Shown here piece after piece: positions 1 to 11,689 of a DNA stretch of 64,000 nucleotides; the stretch's first letter is position 1, and the number at the start of each line of letters is the position of its first letter. A program made the translations under genes and the position numbers. The stretch covers positions 107,024,237 to 107,088,236 of the forward strand of contig OW240917.1 in the NCBI GenBank assembly GCA_933207985.1, given 5' to 3'. The stretch is from Pelobates cultripes (Eukaryota; Chordata; Amphibia; Anura; Pelobatidae). Under the pieces are notes generated by a model. The model saw nothing but the letters and a program-made list of their open reading frames with translations. It was not told the DNA's origin and made no database searches.

Positions 1-522
1 GTATGTATTACATTATTCACGTCATATATTTTTTTAGTACAAATGTTAAATAATAAAATGATTTTTTTTTTACTTGGATTCACTTCCACATAATGTGTCC
101 TACATTTAAGGCAAACACTGTTTGCTATACAATATACCCACTCTTTTTGGTACAGCATTCATTTTTGTTTAAATGTTAAGTAAGTATATAAAGCAATTTA
201 TTGTTCTATTCTGCTGCTTTTCTGTGTTTTTCAGAATCAGACTTTGTGAAAAGATGTCTCATCTCCTTGGAAACCATGTATAATTCATGTTTCCCGAGTG
301 AGAAAAGGGACAAAAAATGTATGTGCTACATTTCTAAATCCCTCCTCCTCTCTAGGTCAATGAGTATGCTTAGACCTGTTACTTGCATGCCTAATTGGAA
401 AAAGTAAGAAATTATGTATGAAATAGCCTATCCATATATCTGAATTACCAGCTGTGAATTGCAATTTTCTTACAAATCTTGTCTTAGGAAAATTGACATC
501 CTGTATTATTTGAATTTGTGTG
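1..522. other. No gene recognised
   Basis: AT-rich sequence without a convincing exon. A pyrimidine tract ending in CAG near 230 resembles a splice acceptor, but no matching donor or conserved coding segment follows, so I do not call an exon. Confidence 0.4.
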
Positions 523-987
523 TAGTGATGTACCGAACGGTTCGCCGGCGAACGGTTCCTGGCGAACATAGCATGTTCGCGTTCGCCACGGCGTGCGAAC
601 ATATGCGCGGTTCGACCCGCCCCCTATTCGTCATCATTGAGTAAACTTTGACCCTGTACCTCACAGTCAGCAGACACATTCCAGCCAATTAGCAGCACAG
701 CCTCCCTAGCAGACCCTCCCACCTACTGGACAGCATCCATTTTAGATTCATTCTCAAGCTGCATGCTTAGTAAGAGGAGGGAAAGTGTAGCTGCTGTTCA
801 TAAGATAGGGAAAAGCATAGCTAGGTTAGGATAAGGGTATGCTTTTTTTTTATTTATTTTTTCTATGTAATGTAAATGCACTTAGTTGTCTGCCACTGCT
901 GCCAGCTTCTGTGTCAGGCTCACAGTGCCCATTTCCCCAGTCAGTGCCACCAATTACATCTGGTGTCACAGTAGCTTGGATTTAAAA
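523..987. mobile_element. hAT-type non-autonomous element, left part only
   Basis: It starts with TAGTGATGTACCGAACGG, followed by GC-rich TTCGCC/GGCGAAC palindromic sequence. From about 628 it shares a block (CATCATTGAGTAAACTTTGA, then the CACAGTCAGCAGACAC segment) with the complete element at 18298-18635, so both belong to one family. The right end is not visible because the assembly gap at 988 follows, and no target duplication can be checked. Family assignment rests on the relative, which has 8-bp duplications as in hAT elements. Confidence 0.6.
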
Positions 988-1087
988 NNNNNNNNNNNNN
1001 NNNNNNNNNNNNNNNNNNNNNNNNNNNNNNNNNNNNNNNNNNNNNNNNNNNNNNNNNNNNNNNNNNNNNNNNNNNNNNNNNNNNNNN
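988..1087. other. Assembly gap (100 N)
   Basis: Exactly 100 N, the usual placeholder for a gap of unknown size. Anything spanning it, including the short reading frame across it, is not interpretable. Confidence 0.98.
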
Positions 1088-1599
1088 ACCTCAATAAAAT
1101 CACAAACAGTCAAACCATATCAAGCAACACACAGTGACTTATCACAACACAATGGCACATTTTAAAGGGGTGGGGGGAGACAATATTTAACAGTAAATAT
1201 CTCACCTGCCTGCAGAATTAGCAATATGTAAATCTACCCGAATATGCAAATGAACCAGTCTTGCAATTCAGGTAGTGCATATTGCTGTTGCTACCAACAG
1301 AGGGCACTAGACAAGCTCCATAGCCAAACCTAGTTGGTAGCAAACTTCAGCAATACAAGAGAGCAGGCAATACATTACACAGTACACACACACACACACT
1401 ATAAACAATTACATAACACACACCCTGCACCTATAATGGGTACAGGGTGACTAAAACATAAGATAAATAAAGCAGCCTACATAAATAGTCTGTCTGAAGG
1501 TAGACTAGGGGCTTTAAAGCCAGATACATGAAAGAGTCATAGTCACAGGGGAGGAGCCTGGCAAGTAGGCCTCTCCAGGACCAAGTGGCGAAGGGCACT
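1088..1599. other. Unclassified repeat-like sequence
   Basis: Contains a short (CA)n tract near 1382-1399 and no coding signal. It has the look of old repeat or LTR-derived sequence, but I cannot assign it. Confidence 0.3.
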
Positions 1600-2047
1600 T
1601 CGTCACAACTTCGATCAAAACGCCTTTTAGAGCCTCAAGACATTTTTTGTATGATGCAATCAGCTTTGCACATTTGGATTTCGTTTCTAACCAGGTTTTC
1701 TTTATGGATATCTCTGTATTTTGCTGTGATGGACTTTACCTAAACCCTGATTAGTCTCCCAGTATCTGCTTCTGAAAACACCCTGAAAGCTCAATGTTAT
1801 CTCCACCATGCTTCACCATTGGTACAGTATTGTGCAGGTAATGTATGGTTTCCTTCAGACATAAAGCTTTGTTCAATCTTTATTTCACCAGATCAGAGAA
1901 TCTAGTTTATCACAGTCTAAGAATACAAGAATATTTTCATTTTTAGAAAATCTTTTTTTGGGGGGCGGTTGTCATTATGGGATATTGAGTATAGATTGAC
2001 ATAGAAAATAAATGGTGGGTCTTAATGCTTTCTGAATTCACTGTATA
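1600..2047 (-). pseudogene. Tc1/mariner-type transposon fossil
   Basis: Read on the minus strand this resembles the central part of a vertebrate Tc1-like transposase: the stretch around 1800-1910 (CACCATGCTTCACCATTGG, later CACCAGATCAGAGAATCT) is the antisense of the region found in fish and frog Tc1 elements. The right edge, around 2015-2047, reads like the terminal inverted repeat of that group (CTTAATGCTTTCTGAATTCA). Between about 1930 and 1965 the coding part jumps straight to the terminal sequence, so an internal deletion is likely. There is no usable reading frame. The identification relies on remembered family sequence and the copy is strongly diverged. Confidence 0.6.
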
Positions 2048-2136
2048 TGTATGCACGGTATATACATCTCGGCCTTGTATATAATTCTTATCTATATATT
2101 TTTTCCTTAATAAAAATAATAGAGTATGACATTTAA

Positions 2137-2598
2137 AGGAACACTATAGGCGTCCAAACCACTTTAGCTCATTGAAGTGGTCTGGGTGCAGTGACCCAGG
2201 CCCCTTAACCCTGCAAGTGTAATTATCGCAGTTTTTGATAAACTGCAATAATTACATTAGAGAGTTAACTCCACCTCTAGAAGGACTTCCGGGTCATTAG
2301 ACAACTTACATAATGCTGGTTATCCTCACAGTATGCATACAATACAATGCTTTCCAATGGGGGAAGTCCAGTTGAGAGCACAGCGATTGACGCGCATGTA
2401 CATTTGGTTCCCCCCAGCTGATGTCAGCAGAGGAGGAGCGGAGGTAGAGCCTGAACCAGCACTGAGGGACATCAGCTCTGGGATCATGTAAGTGACAGAA
2501 AAGGTTTTAAAACCCTTCTGCACCATAAGAGTGGGGGGGACTATATGGAGCTATAGTGCTAGGAAATTTTTTTGTTTTTCTAGGACTATAGTTTCCCT
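2137..2598. mobile_element. Kolobok/T2-like MITE (TTAA target)
   Basis: TTAA at 2133-2136 and 2599-2602 flank an element that begins AGGAACACTATAGG and ends CTATAGTTTCCCT, imperfect inverted ends. The inside (AAGTGGTCTGGGTGCAGTGA near 2176) is shared with the copies at 20017-20475 and 24540-24889. TTAA duplication with AGG(G)-starting ends is the pattern of Xenopus T2/Kolobok MITEs. There is no coding capacity. Confidence 0.7.
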
Positions 2599-3339
2599 TT
2601 AAATGTTAAAAAAAAGTGTAAAGGCATTTAAAATTCCAGAGGCAAAAACTGTGAGAAATGTAAGGACACAGCTTCAGAAGCTTGTCTTACGCTTAAGGAC
2701 ACAAGCCATTTTAGCATTTTTTGCTGTTTGTGTTCAAACGCAATTTGCATCTCTCTCATTTATTGCACCAACACATATAATACATTGTTTTTTAGAGGGC
2801 AAACAGGGATTTAATTTGATGTCACATATACAGAGATACATTCTCATAAATTATAAAAAAAAATGCCAAAAAATAGAGAAAAAAACAAACAAAAAAAATA
2901 AATTTTCTTCACAGTTTTGGCAATAATACCGTGTGCATAATATGTCCAGCTTAGAAAAAGTTATTAAAAATTAATTATATTATGTGTCTTAAGTTATAGA
3001 GTACATCATATGTATAGGATTTCAGCTTATTTTGAAAGTTTCAGGTCACAAAATACAAGGACTAAAATAAAATTTACATTTGCAACAATTTTAGAAGTTG
3101 GTATGTTTGTCTTGTAGGTTTAGTAGCCATCACAGAAAAAAAAAATGGCCACACGAAAGTATATATTTCTATAAAGTAGACATCACAGGCCAAGGTTAAT
3201 TTGACACTGTTTATGTAGCCATTTTATCGCCAAAATATTGGAGTAAAATTGTTTTTTTTTCTTTATTTTGGCATATACACATATGACAAGGTTTTTGTAA
3301 TGTGTATTTCGTAAAGCTGGTGTGTGCTATTCCTGCACA

Positions 3340-3341
<2 letters not shown>

Positions 3342-3373
<32 letters not shown>
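3342..3373. repeat. (AT)n microsatellite
   Basis: Uninterrupted AT dinucleotide tract of about 32 bp inside element A; the short IYIYIY reading frames here are artefacts of it. Confidence 0.95.
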
Positions 3374-3376
<3 letters not shown>

Positions 3377-4590
3377 GTTCAGCTACATCTGCTGAGTATA
3401 ACGATACCCCCATTGTATGCCTTTGGCACTTTTCTGTAAAGCTACAGTGCCATATAAGAGACAAGGCTATTTCAGTTTCTATAGTTAGAATTTTCGTAGA
3501 TGGATTTGACAAGCCTATGTCTTATTTTAGGGTATTATAGCAGTGTGACTGTTCAAATAATCCCACAAAGGGCTTTCATTTGATAAAGAAGACACCGCAG
3601 TGTCTCTTATATGGTGTATAATTTGCATTAACTTGTCACCATTTTTTCACCAATTTATGTCAATGTTTGTGGTGAGAGGGGGAAAATTGCATTTTTACAT
3701 ATATGTTGCATTTTTGCTGAGTATTTCTTACACTTAATATGTAGCACTGTCATAAAAATCCCCAAATTATGCTCAGTTACATCTTCTGAGTAAAACAATA
3801 TGCCCTATATATGACCCAAATACTATTTTGTGAAGTTACAGTGCTGTAAAAGAGTCATGTCAAGTTCAGGTTTTTAAGTGTGAATTTTCATTGAGAGTTT
3901 TGATGCGTCCATGTCCCACTTTGAAGCACTTGAGCAGGCTACATATCCCAACTACACCATAAAGGCATACCATTTCTTAAAGAAGACATCCTAGGGTATT
4001 TCAAAAGGCATATTTTGAACCTTATTGTGGGATTGTTTTTCTGCTAGCTTGTACCAAGTGTAGTGGTAATAAGCATTTTTTCTGCCTTTTTGACACACAA
4101 AGTGAGTTTGCACAGTGTATTTTGCAAACCTTATATGTGCCATGACTGTATAATACTACACATGTTGCTCAGCTATGTTGTCTGAGTACAGCAATACCCC
4201 CGTATGAACCTTTGCAGGTACAAGTGGATGTCGAAGGGGCACATTTGAGATGCTGCCATTCCTTTTTTTTCTAACTTTTAAGTTTTACGCTGTGTCCATG
4301 TTCCATTTTGGAGTAGTTTAGCTGGTTGGTTATTCAAACTTCCCCACAAACATATATTATTTATTAAAGAATACACTCTGGGCTAAATCAAAAGGCATAT
4401 TTTGAACCTTAGCGCGGGATCCTTTTTTCTCTAGTTTGTTCCAGGTGTAGTGGTAATGAGCATTTTTAAATGTATTTTTGTACTTTTTAAAAACTTTTTT
4501 TACTTTTTAAAACTTGTTTTTAAACCTTTTTTGCTTATCACTTTTTTAAACTTTTCTAAACTTTCTTCAAATTTTTTTTTTACAGATTTA

Positions 4591-7250
4591 GTTACATAGT
4601 TACATAGTTACATAGCTGAAAAGAGACTTGCGTCCATCAAGTTCAGCCTACCTCACATTTGTTTTTTGCTGTTGATCCAAAAGAAGGCAAAAAAACCAGT
4701 TTGAAGCACAATTTTGCAACAAGCTAGGAAAAAAATTCCTTCTTGACCCCAGAATGGCAGTCAGATTTATCCTTGGATCAAGCAGTTATTACCCTACATT
4801 GAAAGATTATATCCTTGAATATTCTGTTCTTGCAAGTATGCATCTAGTAGCCGTTTGAACATCTGTATGGACTCTGATAAAACCACTTCTTCAGGCAGAG
4901 AATTCCACATCCTGATTGTTCTTACGGTAAAAAAACCTTTCCTTTGCCTTAGACGAAATCTTCTTTCTTCCAGTCTAAACGCATGGCCTCGTGTCCTATG
5001 TAAAGTCCGGTTTGTGAATAGATTTCCACACAATGGTTTGTATTGGCCCCGAATATATTTTGTATAATGTTATCATATCCCCTCTCAGGCGACGTTTTTC
5101 TAAACTAAATAGGTTTAAATTTGTTAACCTTTCTTCATAGCCGATATGTTCCATTCCTTTTATTAGTTTTGTAGCCCGCCTCTGCACTTTTTCTAGTGCC
5201 ATAATTTCCTTCTTTAGAACAGGTGCCCAAAATTGCACAGCATATTCAATATGGGGTCTTATTAGTGATTTATAAAGAGGCAAAATGATATTCTTGTCCC
5301 GAGAATGAATGCCCTTTTTCATGCATGACAATACCTTACTGGCCTTGGCCACTGCTGATTGACATTGCACATTGTTTGCATAGTTTGTTGTCTATAACAA
5401 TTCCCAAGTCCTTTTCATGTGTTGTTATCCCTAATTCGCTTCCATTAAGGGTATACGTTGCTTGTGTATTCTTTACGCCGAAGTGCATAACTTTGCATTT
5501 TTCAACATTAAATTTCATCTGCCATTTGAGTGCTCAGTCCCCCAGTCTATCTAAATCCCTCTGCAGCAAAGTAATATCTTGCTCACATTGTATTGTTTTA
5601 CAAAGTTTTGTGTCATCTGCAAACACTGAAACATGACTTTCAATGCAGTCTTCAAGATCATTTATAAACATGTTAAATAGAAGGGGTCCCAGAACAGACC
5701 CCTGAGGGATACCACTTGCCACCTCTGTCCAGCTTGAAAATTTACCATTAATGACAACTCTTTGTACTCTGTTTTAAGCCAATGTTCTACCCAAGAACAA
5801 GCATTTTCATCTAGACCAATTTCCTTGAGTTTTAACACTAATCTATTGTGTGGAACTGTATCAAATGCCTTGGCAAAATCCAAATAGATCACATCCGCGG
5901 CAACACCCTGATCTATACTTCTACTTACTTCTTCGTAGAACGCAATCAAGTTAGTTTGACATGACCTGTGCTTCATAAAACCATGCTGATTTTTGCTGAT
6001 AACCATGTTCTTCTCAAGGAATTTTAGAATATTATCCCTTAATAACATTTCAAATATTTTACCAGCCACAGAAGTTAAGCTCACAGGTCTATAATTTCCA
6101 GGCAAGGATTTTGAACCCTTTTTGAATATAGGAACCACATCTGCCTTCCTCCAATCCTCCGGAACACTTCCTGAAAGAAAATAATCTTGAAAGATTAAAA
6201 ACAGAGGTTCACTTATTTCTGCACTTAGTTCCTTAAGTACACGTGGATGGATACCGTCAGGCCTTGGAGCTTTGTTTATATTAGCTTTCTTTAGTTGCTG
6301 TAGCACCTTGTCTTGAGTTAACCAATTACAATTATTCTGCAAGTTTTTAGTAGCAGTCATTTGCACATCAATTGCCATGGGTTCTTCCTTAATATATACG
6401 GAGGAGAAATAGTTATTTAAAATTCCTGCCTTTTCCTGGTCTTCATTAACTAACACCCCCGTTTCAGTTTTTAGTGTACCTACACTTTCATTTTTTTTTT
6501 TTTTTTAGAATTTATGTACTTAAAAAATGCTTTGGGGTTGGTTTTGCTCTCTTCAGCTATCATTATTTCATTTTGAAGTTTAGCAAGTCTAATTGCCTTT
6601 TTGCACGCATTATTTGCATCCTTGTATCTTTTATAAGATGCATCTGATTTGTCTGATTTAAATGCCCTTTTCTTAGTTGTAATCTCTTGTTTTACTTCTC
6701 TACTAAGCCACATTGGTTTTAATTTGTTTCTTTTATATTTATTTCCCAACGGTACATACTGAGAAATGTACCTTTTTAATATTTGTTGGAAGATTATCCA
6801 TTTATCCTCAGTGTTCTTTTCACTAAAGAGTTTATGCCAGTCAATATATTGTAAAGCTTCCCTTAACTTATTGAAATTGGCCTTTTTAAAATTATATGTT
6901 TTAGTATTCCCCATGTGCTTTTGTTTTTTTGAGTTTATTTCAAAGGACACTATATTGTGATCACTATTTCCCAAGTGCTCACCTACTTGAATGTTGGTCA
7001 AAAGATCAACGTTGTTTGTTAAAACCAGGTCCAGACAAGCATCCATTCTAGTTGGTGCTTGTACAAGTTGTGACATGAAGGTGTCATTTAACAAGTTTAA
7101 AAACCTAATTCCCTTTTGCTGAGGCACTAGTCCCTCTGTCCCAATTTATATCTGGGTAATTAAAATCTCCAATAATTAAAGTGTTACCCAGATTTGCAGC
7201 TTTCTCAATTTGCTCAAACAGCAAATTTAACATTTTTATAAACAGTTTTT
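4591..7250 (-). pseudogene. CR1-type LINE ORF2 (endonuclease + reverse transcriptase), frameshifted
   Basis: A CR1-clade retrotransposon read leftward. The 5' end starts inside the apurinic endonuclease: GDFNYPDINW near 7150-7180, then LDLVLTNN and GNSDHNIVSF in the frame at 6480-7127. The reverse transcriptase lies at 5534-6456, with VPEDWRKADVVPIFKKGSKS, the GNYRPVSLTSVAGKIFE block, the catalytic YLDFAKAFDTVPH, GIPQGSVLGPLLF and FADD motifs. The C-terminal part (4794-5518) contains LEKVQRRATKLI and MWNSLPEEVV. These pieces sit in several frames, so at least three indels have broken the gene. The 3' end is the 8-bp tandem TTACATAG at 4591-4615, a CR1 hallmark. The 5' truncation near 7250 removes the start of the endonuclease and any ORF1. 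The element is inserted in element A. Confidence 0.9.
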
Positions 7251-7870
7251 TATCGTTAACCCCTAACTAGCAGTAAGCAGCACTAACTGTAAATTCACCA
7301 ATTTCCCATAATTCCCACCCACCCCAGCTAGCAAAATATATCATTTTAAAATATTTAAATTAATTAATTAAATAAATTGAACACCTGAGGGTTAAAAAAT
7401 TAAATAAAAGTTAACCCTAAGGGGTAAAAAAAAACCATCGGATCACAGTATAATACTGTGATCCATATTTTGATCACTGTAGGTAGTGATCAACTGGCAG
7501 GGAAGGGGTTAATTTTGATTAGGAATGGGTAAAGGGGGTTGGGATTTTTTTAAACACTTTTTAAAAACTTTTTTTAACGTTAAGCTCTAGCTAGCCTAAC
7601 ACCAAATTCCTCAGTTACCCACTTAATTCCACCCACCCCAGCTAGCTAAATATATCATTTTAATATATTTAAATTAATTAATAAAATAAAAGTAACCTCT
7701 GAGGGTTACAAAAAATAAAAGTTGACCCTCAGGAGTTAAAAAAAAACAAAGCAGATCACTGTAAAATGTAGTCCCTGCCAATTGAATACTGTCATCACTA
7801 ATCAATTGGCAGGGAAGGGGTTAATTTTTTTATTTAAAATGAGTAAAGGGGGGTGGAATTTTAAACTATC
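7250..7870. repeat. Tandem duplication, about 325-bp unit
   Basis: Two diverged head-to-tail units. Each has a TTAA..CTAGC start, the CCCACCCCAGCTAGC block (near 7317 and 7631), an AAATTAATTAAT block, a GAGGGTTA block, GATCAC, then CTGGCAGGGAAGGGGTTAAT (near 7494) or its counterpart near 7805. The units belong to the right half of element A; there is no coding potential. Confidence 0.75.
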
Positions 7871-8051
7871 TTTATTTTATTTTTTAACAGGGAGAAGATC
7901 AGCAGTGATCCGTCTCCCTGCACTTCACACTGGACGCGGAAGAACATGGAGGCGCATCAGAAGTCCCTGCAGCACACGTGCTCGCTCTGACATCTGGGGT
8001 TAACTTTAGCGGATGACGGACCGGGTCCGTCATCCGGCGGTAACGGGTTAA

Positions 8052-8353
8052 ATAAGCTGTAAAATACTGGAATGAATGAAAGAATATTATGATTAACAAT
8101 GGACCCACACAATGCTCAAATTGTATGTAAGATCACAAACTTTCACTACTGTAATAGCATTTTGTTGATGTTATGCTTGACATTGTTAAACACTTTTGTG
8201 TGCGACAGCTCTTTGGAGGCCCTTTAAACCTCAGGACTATATACCATGATTTTAAATAGTAAAACAAATGATGCCCAATTTTTTTTCCTTATTTCACACT
8301 GGTTGTCTAAGTAAATCAATATAACTGCTTTAAATACATTTATTAGATGGATC
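8052..8353. other. No gene recognised
   Basis: Moderately AT-rich spacer between element A and the hAT-type element; nothing identifiable. Confidence 0.4.
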
Positions 8354-8432
8354 CACTGGCGTACATACCGCAGCTGCGACTGGGCCTGACCGGATGTCCG
8401 CCATCATCATTTGCGGCCACATGTTAAGGTGC

Positions 8433-8469
8433 CCATCGGGTGGCCCGTGCTGTCAGGGCCACCCGATGG
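8433..8469. repeat. Perfect 14-bp hairpin inside hAT element #1
   Basis: Arms 8433-8446 and 8456-8469 (CCATCGGGTGGCCC and its complement) with a 9-nt loop. Probably part of the subterminal structure of the element. Confidence 0.85.
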
Positions 8470-8724
8470 AGATGGATTGTCAGGGGCCTGGTCAGCACTG
8501 GGTGCTTTAACAGCGCGACTGGGCCCCCTGTGATGAGATCATCACATGCTGGGAGGAAGTGACTGCACATCACTCCTCCCAGCTAACACACAGAGCCCAC
8601 GCGGGATGAAGAACAGGGAGTCAGAGTAGGAACTCTGACTCCCATCAACCTGAACCACAATGGACAGGGAAAGTCACCTACCTGCATCCAAAAGGTAGGA
8701 AACAGGAGGGTGACTTAAATATTA

Positions 8725-9508
8725 AGTGTGTGTGTGTGTGTGTTTGTTTGTTTGTATGTATGTGTCTGTGCCTATCTGTTTGTGTGTATGTGTCTTTGTA
8801 TGTATGTCTTGTGTGTGTGTGAGTCTGTCTGTATGTGTCTGTATGTATGTGTCTTTTGTATGTATGTGTGTCTTGAGTGTGTCTGTATGTGTGTGTGGCT
8901 GTGTGTGTGTCTGTCTGTATGTGTCTATTTGTCTGTCTGTATGTATGTATGTGTGCCTGTCTGTTTTTTATGCATGTATGTGTCTTTGTATGTTTGTATG
9001 TGTCTTTGTGTATGTGTGTGTGTCTGTCTGTATGTATGTGTGTCTGTCTGTCTGTATGTATGTGTGCCTGTCTGTCTGTTTGTATGTATGTATGTGTGTC
9101 TTGTCTGTTTGTATGTGTCTTTGTATGTATGTTTGTTGTGTGTCTGTCTGTCTGTATGTATATGTGTGTGCCTGTCTATTTTATGTATGTATGTATGGAT
9201 ATATGTGTCTTTGTATGTATGTGTGTCGTGTCTGTCTGTATGTATGTGTGCCTGTCTGTATGTATGTGTGCATGTCTGTCTGTTTGTTTGTATGTATGTA
9301 TGTGTGTCTTGTCTGTATGTATGTGTGCCTGTCTGTTTGTATGTGTCTTTGTATGTATGTTTTGTCATGTGTGTGTGTGTCTGTATGTATGTGTGTGTGC
9401 CTGTCTGTTTTTATGTATGTATGTGTCTTTGTATGTATGTGTCATGTGTGAATGTATGTGTCTGTATGTATCTGTCTATGTGTGTGTGTCTCTGTATGTA
9501 TGTGTGTT
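8725..9508. repeat. Compound (TGTG/TCTG/TATG)n microsatellite
   Basis: About 780 bp of interleaved TG, TCTG, TATG and TTTG units with higher-order repetition (for example TCTGTATGTATGTGTGCCTG recurs near 9060 and 9237). It is wholly inside hAT element #1. Confidence 0.95.
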
Positions 9509-9607
9509 GGGGGAGGGTTGTTAGAGGGGGGAAGAGGGAGGGGAGGGCCCCATGGATCAGTTTTGCACCGGGGGCCCATGGGTTATGTGTACGCCACTGG
9601 ATGGATC

Positions 9608-10831
9608 CACATTTACATATTGAGGATCTTGTCCATTATACACTTATGCCGAGGAGGGCAACTAAGAAGCAGATAGAGAAAAACAGGATTCTTCTTTGCC
9701 CAGTTTCCCTGACAACCAGGCATGCAATAGAAAAAGCACTGAGAACTGACTTCAGTGATGTATAATACGTCTTCTAAAAGGAACTCATTGAAACCTTTGA
9801 ATAAAAAGAGTATTCAGTTTGGCTAATTATTTAGGAGTTTAACTGGCAATTGCAGCTAAAGGTTCGTGAGACTTGGCAATCAACAGTTTCTTAACGTGCA
9901 AATTTAAAGAGGACTTTGAATACAGCACTCAATAATTAGAGATGTAAATGGTGGACATTTCTGAAGCTCTTGTGAGGCCATCCTTCCCATCTTGAACTCA
10001 TAGCCTTTACATCTAAAGAAATATTTATGTCCACAGTTTTTTATCAGTTCATTTTGCTGCTTGAAAAAGGATGTCTCAAAAACTTTCATTCTTATAAAAA
10101 AAGAAATCGGTTATTGCACAGATTGAAGTTTTGACGTAATACTGCTCATTTTTATCTCAGCATGCAAAATATATATACAATAAAATACCTTAAGGAATTA
10201 GTAGAAAAAAAAGAGCGTTAACATTGGGACTAATATATTGAAACACATTTGTTATACACAGACTGCCGTTTTTTACTTTGATATTTCTTAAAGACGTATT
10301 CCATACACCATAACTACTACTGCTAATCTATTAGATTTTATCTAATAACTTTTTTTCTGCAAATTCTGTCTTTAAGTGGGAGCCTGTTTTATCCAGGAGA
10401 GTAGGATTACAACCATTACTGCCTATCCTAAATTGATTTTTACTCTCACCTACACTTGCTGAAGGCATTAATACCCACATTGATTTCCATGAGTGCTGTT
10501 TACAGTCAAAACTTATTTTATAGAAATTCAGAAATATAGAGAGCTGATTAATATAGAGATAAAATGAATTTCTCTTTCAGAACTTGGTTCATCTGATTTA
10601 CCTATCTTCATTTTCAAATAGGCTAACTGATGGGATTGTAGCCACACAACTCCAAGCTCTGAAGATGAACCTAATTCATTAATGGACCACTGTAGTTAAT
10701 ATAACACATTTATCTTACTAAAGTGGTTATAGTGCAATCAGTAAGTTCCCATTTTTACTTTTTTAAAGTGATTGTCTTATTACTTGAAAGTGCGACCTCT
10801 AGTCATAGCCCCCAATTCAGTGAGCATAGAC
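9608..10831. other. No gene recognised
   Basis: AT-rich non-repetitive sequence. Short frames on both strands show no conserved motif, codon bias or splice structure that I can support. Confidence 0.4.
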
Positions 10832-10962
10832 CAGGTGTAGACAACATAACGGCAGATGTTTTGGACTACATTTCCCATGATGCTATTCCTGTATTATGGC
10901 TATAATATAATTATGGGAGATGTAGTCCACAATATCTGGAGAGCTAATGGTAGCCTACCCTG
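10832..10962. mobile_element. Short hAT-type MITE
   Basis: About 131 bp with ends CAGGTGTAGACAAC and GGTAGCCTACCCTG, resembling the CAGGGGTAGGCAACC ends of the element at 43885-44689. Inside is an inverted pair built on GGACTACATTTCCCATGATG and its partial complement. The flanking 8-mers GCATAGAC and GCCTAAAC match at 6 of 8 positions, consistent with an aged 8-bp duplication. Confidence 0.65.
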
Positions 10963-11109
10963 GCCTAAACTTTAATATATATCCTGGCATGCTGTGGAGT
11001 CAATGAGTTTTGTGAGAATGAGCACTTTTAAGCTGTGGTGTTCACCAGCCATCCATGTACATAAATGATCATGCACGGTCAGTGATGCCCGAGTGTAGAG
11101 GAAGGAGCA

Positions 11110-11635
11110 GCTCCATTAATGTTTAATGCCCCAAAAGGCCAATTTATGAGAATCAGACAAAATTGTACTAAAGACGATGATTATATTCAACAAGCCACAA
11201 AAATAAAAGAACACCAACGCACGAGCTTTGCCATAGGTAATGGTCCTAGGGACACTCTAGCCTCCAAACGCTTAACTTATACTTTATGTCGAATCAAGCT
11301 CCCACCTATACTAGGTACCCGGAGGCTTATTGTATTAATACGCTGTTACTGTTCTTATTCTACCATAATAGCCATATTATCTACATCTCGCGACTACCAA
11401 AAACATTCTTTCAGATAGGGAACTAGGGTATAGGAATGTATGAAGGGACAAGGAGGAAATAAGATAGAAGGATGGAAAAAAACAAAACTTGTTTGAATAA
11501 TGTTTTTGGATATTGAATGTTGTGCATATTACATGATCCTGTTGTACTATGAAAAACTAATGTAACACTGCCGCAATCAACATACCTCTAATAAAGAAAT
11601 TTATAAAAATAAATAAATAAATAAAAGAACACTTT
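11110..11635 (+). mobile_element. Probable LINE 3' end with (AAAT)n tail
   Basis: An unrecognised 99-codon frame (11119-11418) is followed by an AT-rich stretch, an AATAAAG signal near 11590 and a tail of repeated AAAT to about 11625. This looks like the 3' untranslated end of an L1-like retrotransposon, but it does not match the 3' ends of the two L1 copies in this window. Family uncertain. Confidence 0.35.
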
Positions 11636-11689
11636 TTATAGAAAGGATATCAGGAGAATAATTTAGCTATAACAATGGAGAATAGAAGA

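Larger units (their letters stand above)
2690..8047. mobile_element. TTAA-flanked piggyBac-like element A, split by CR1
   Basis: The left end (GCTTAAGGACACAAGCC) and right end (GGCGGTAACGGG then TTAA at 8048-8051) match diverged versions of the CCCCTTAAGGAC...GGGG-TTAA ends seen at 36416-38517. Internal modules such as CAGCTACATCTGCTGAGTAT and the ACCCCC...TATG segments recur at 3380, 3770 and 4170 and have relatives in elements C, D and E. A CR1 LINE (4591-7250) is inserted, so the element itself is about 2.7 kb. TTAA sites with ends starting CCC suggest a piggyBac-type mobiliser, but no transposase is present and the left TTAA has decayed to TTAC. Confidence 0.5.
8354..9599. mobile_element. 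hAT-type non-autonomous element #1 with internal simple repeat
   Basis: It begins CACTGGCGTACATA and ends GTGTACGCCACTG, inverted ends with few mismatches, flanked by a perfect 8-bp duplication GATGGATC (8346-8353 and 9600-9607). CAGNG-type ends with 8-bp duplications are the hAT signature. The interior is GC-rich at left, then a 780-bp TG-rich repeat, then a short G-rich right arm containing GGGCCCATGGGTT. A second copy of the same family lies at 23642-25036. No transposase is encoded; the Cys/Val-rich frames here are translations of the repeat. Confidence 0.85.

Noticed and set aside
201..407. Possible exon after a TTTTTCAG acceptor
   Set aside because: No donor site at its end, no conserved protein text and no second exon in range.
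1560..1615. Hairpin-like GTGGCGAAGGGCACTTCGTCAC as a ribozyme or regulatory site
   Set aside because: Short palindrome only; no core motif of a known ribozyme.
8726..9765. Long Cys/Val/Tyr-rich reading frames (up to 345 codons)
   Set aside because: They are translations of the TG/TATG microsatellite in three frames; any in-frame simple repeat does this.
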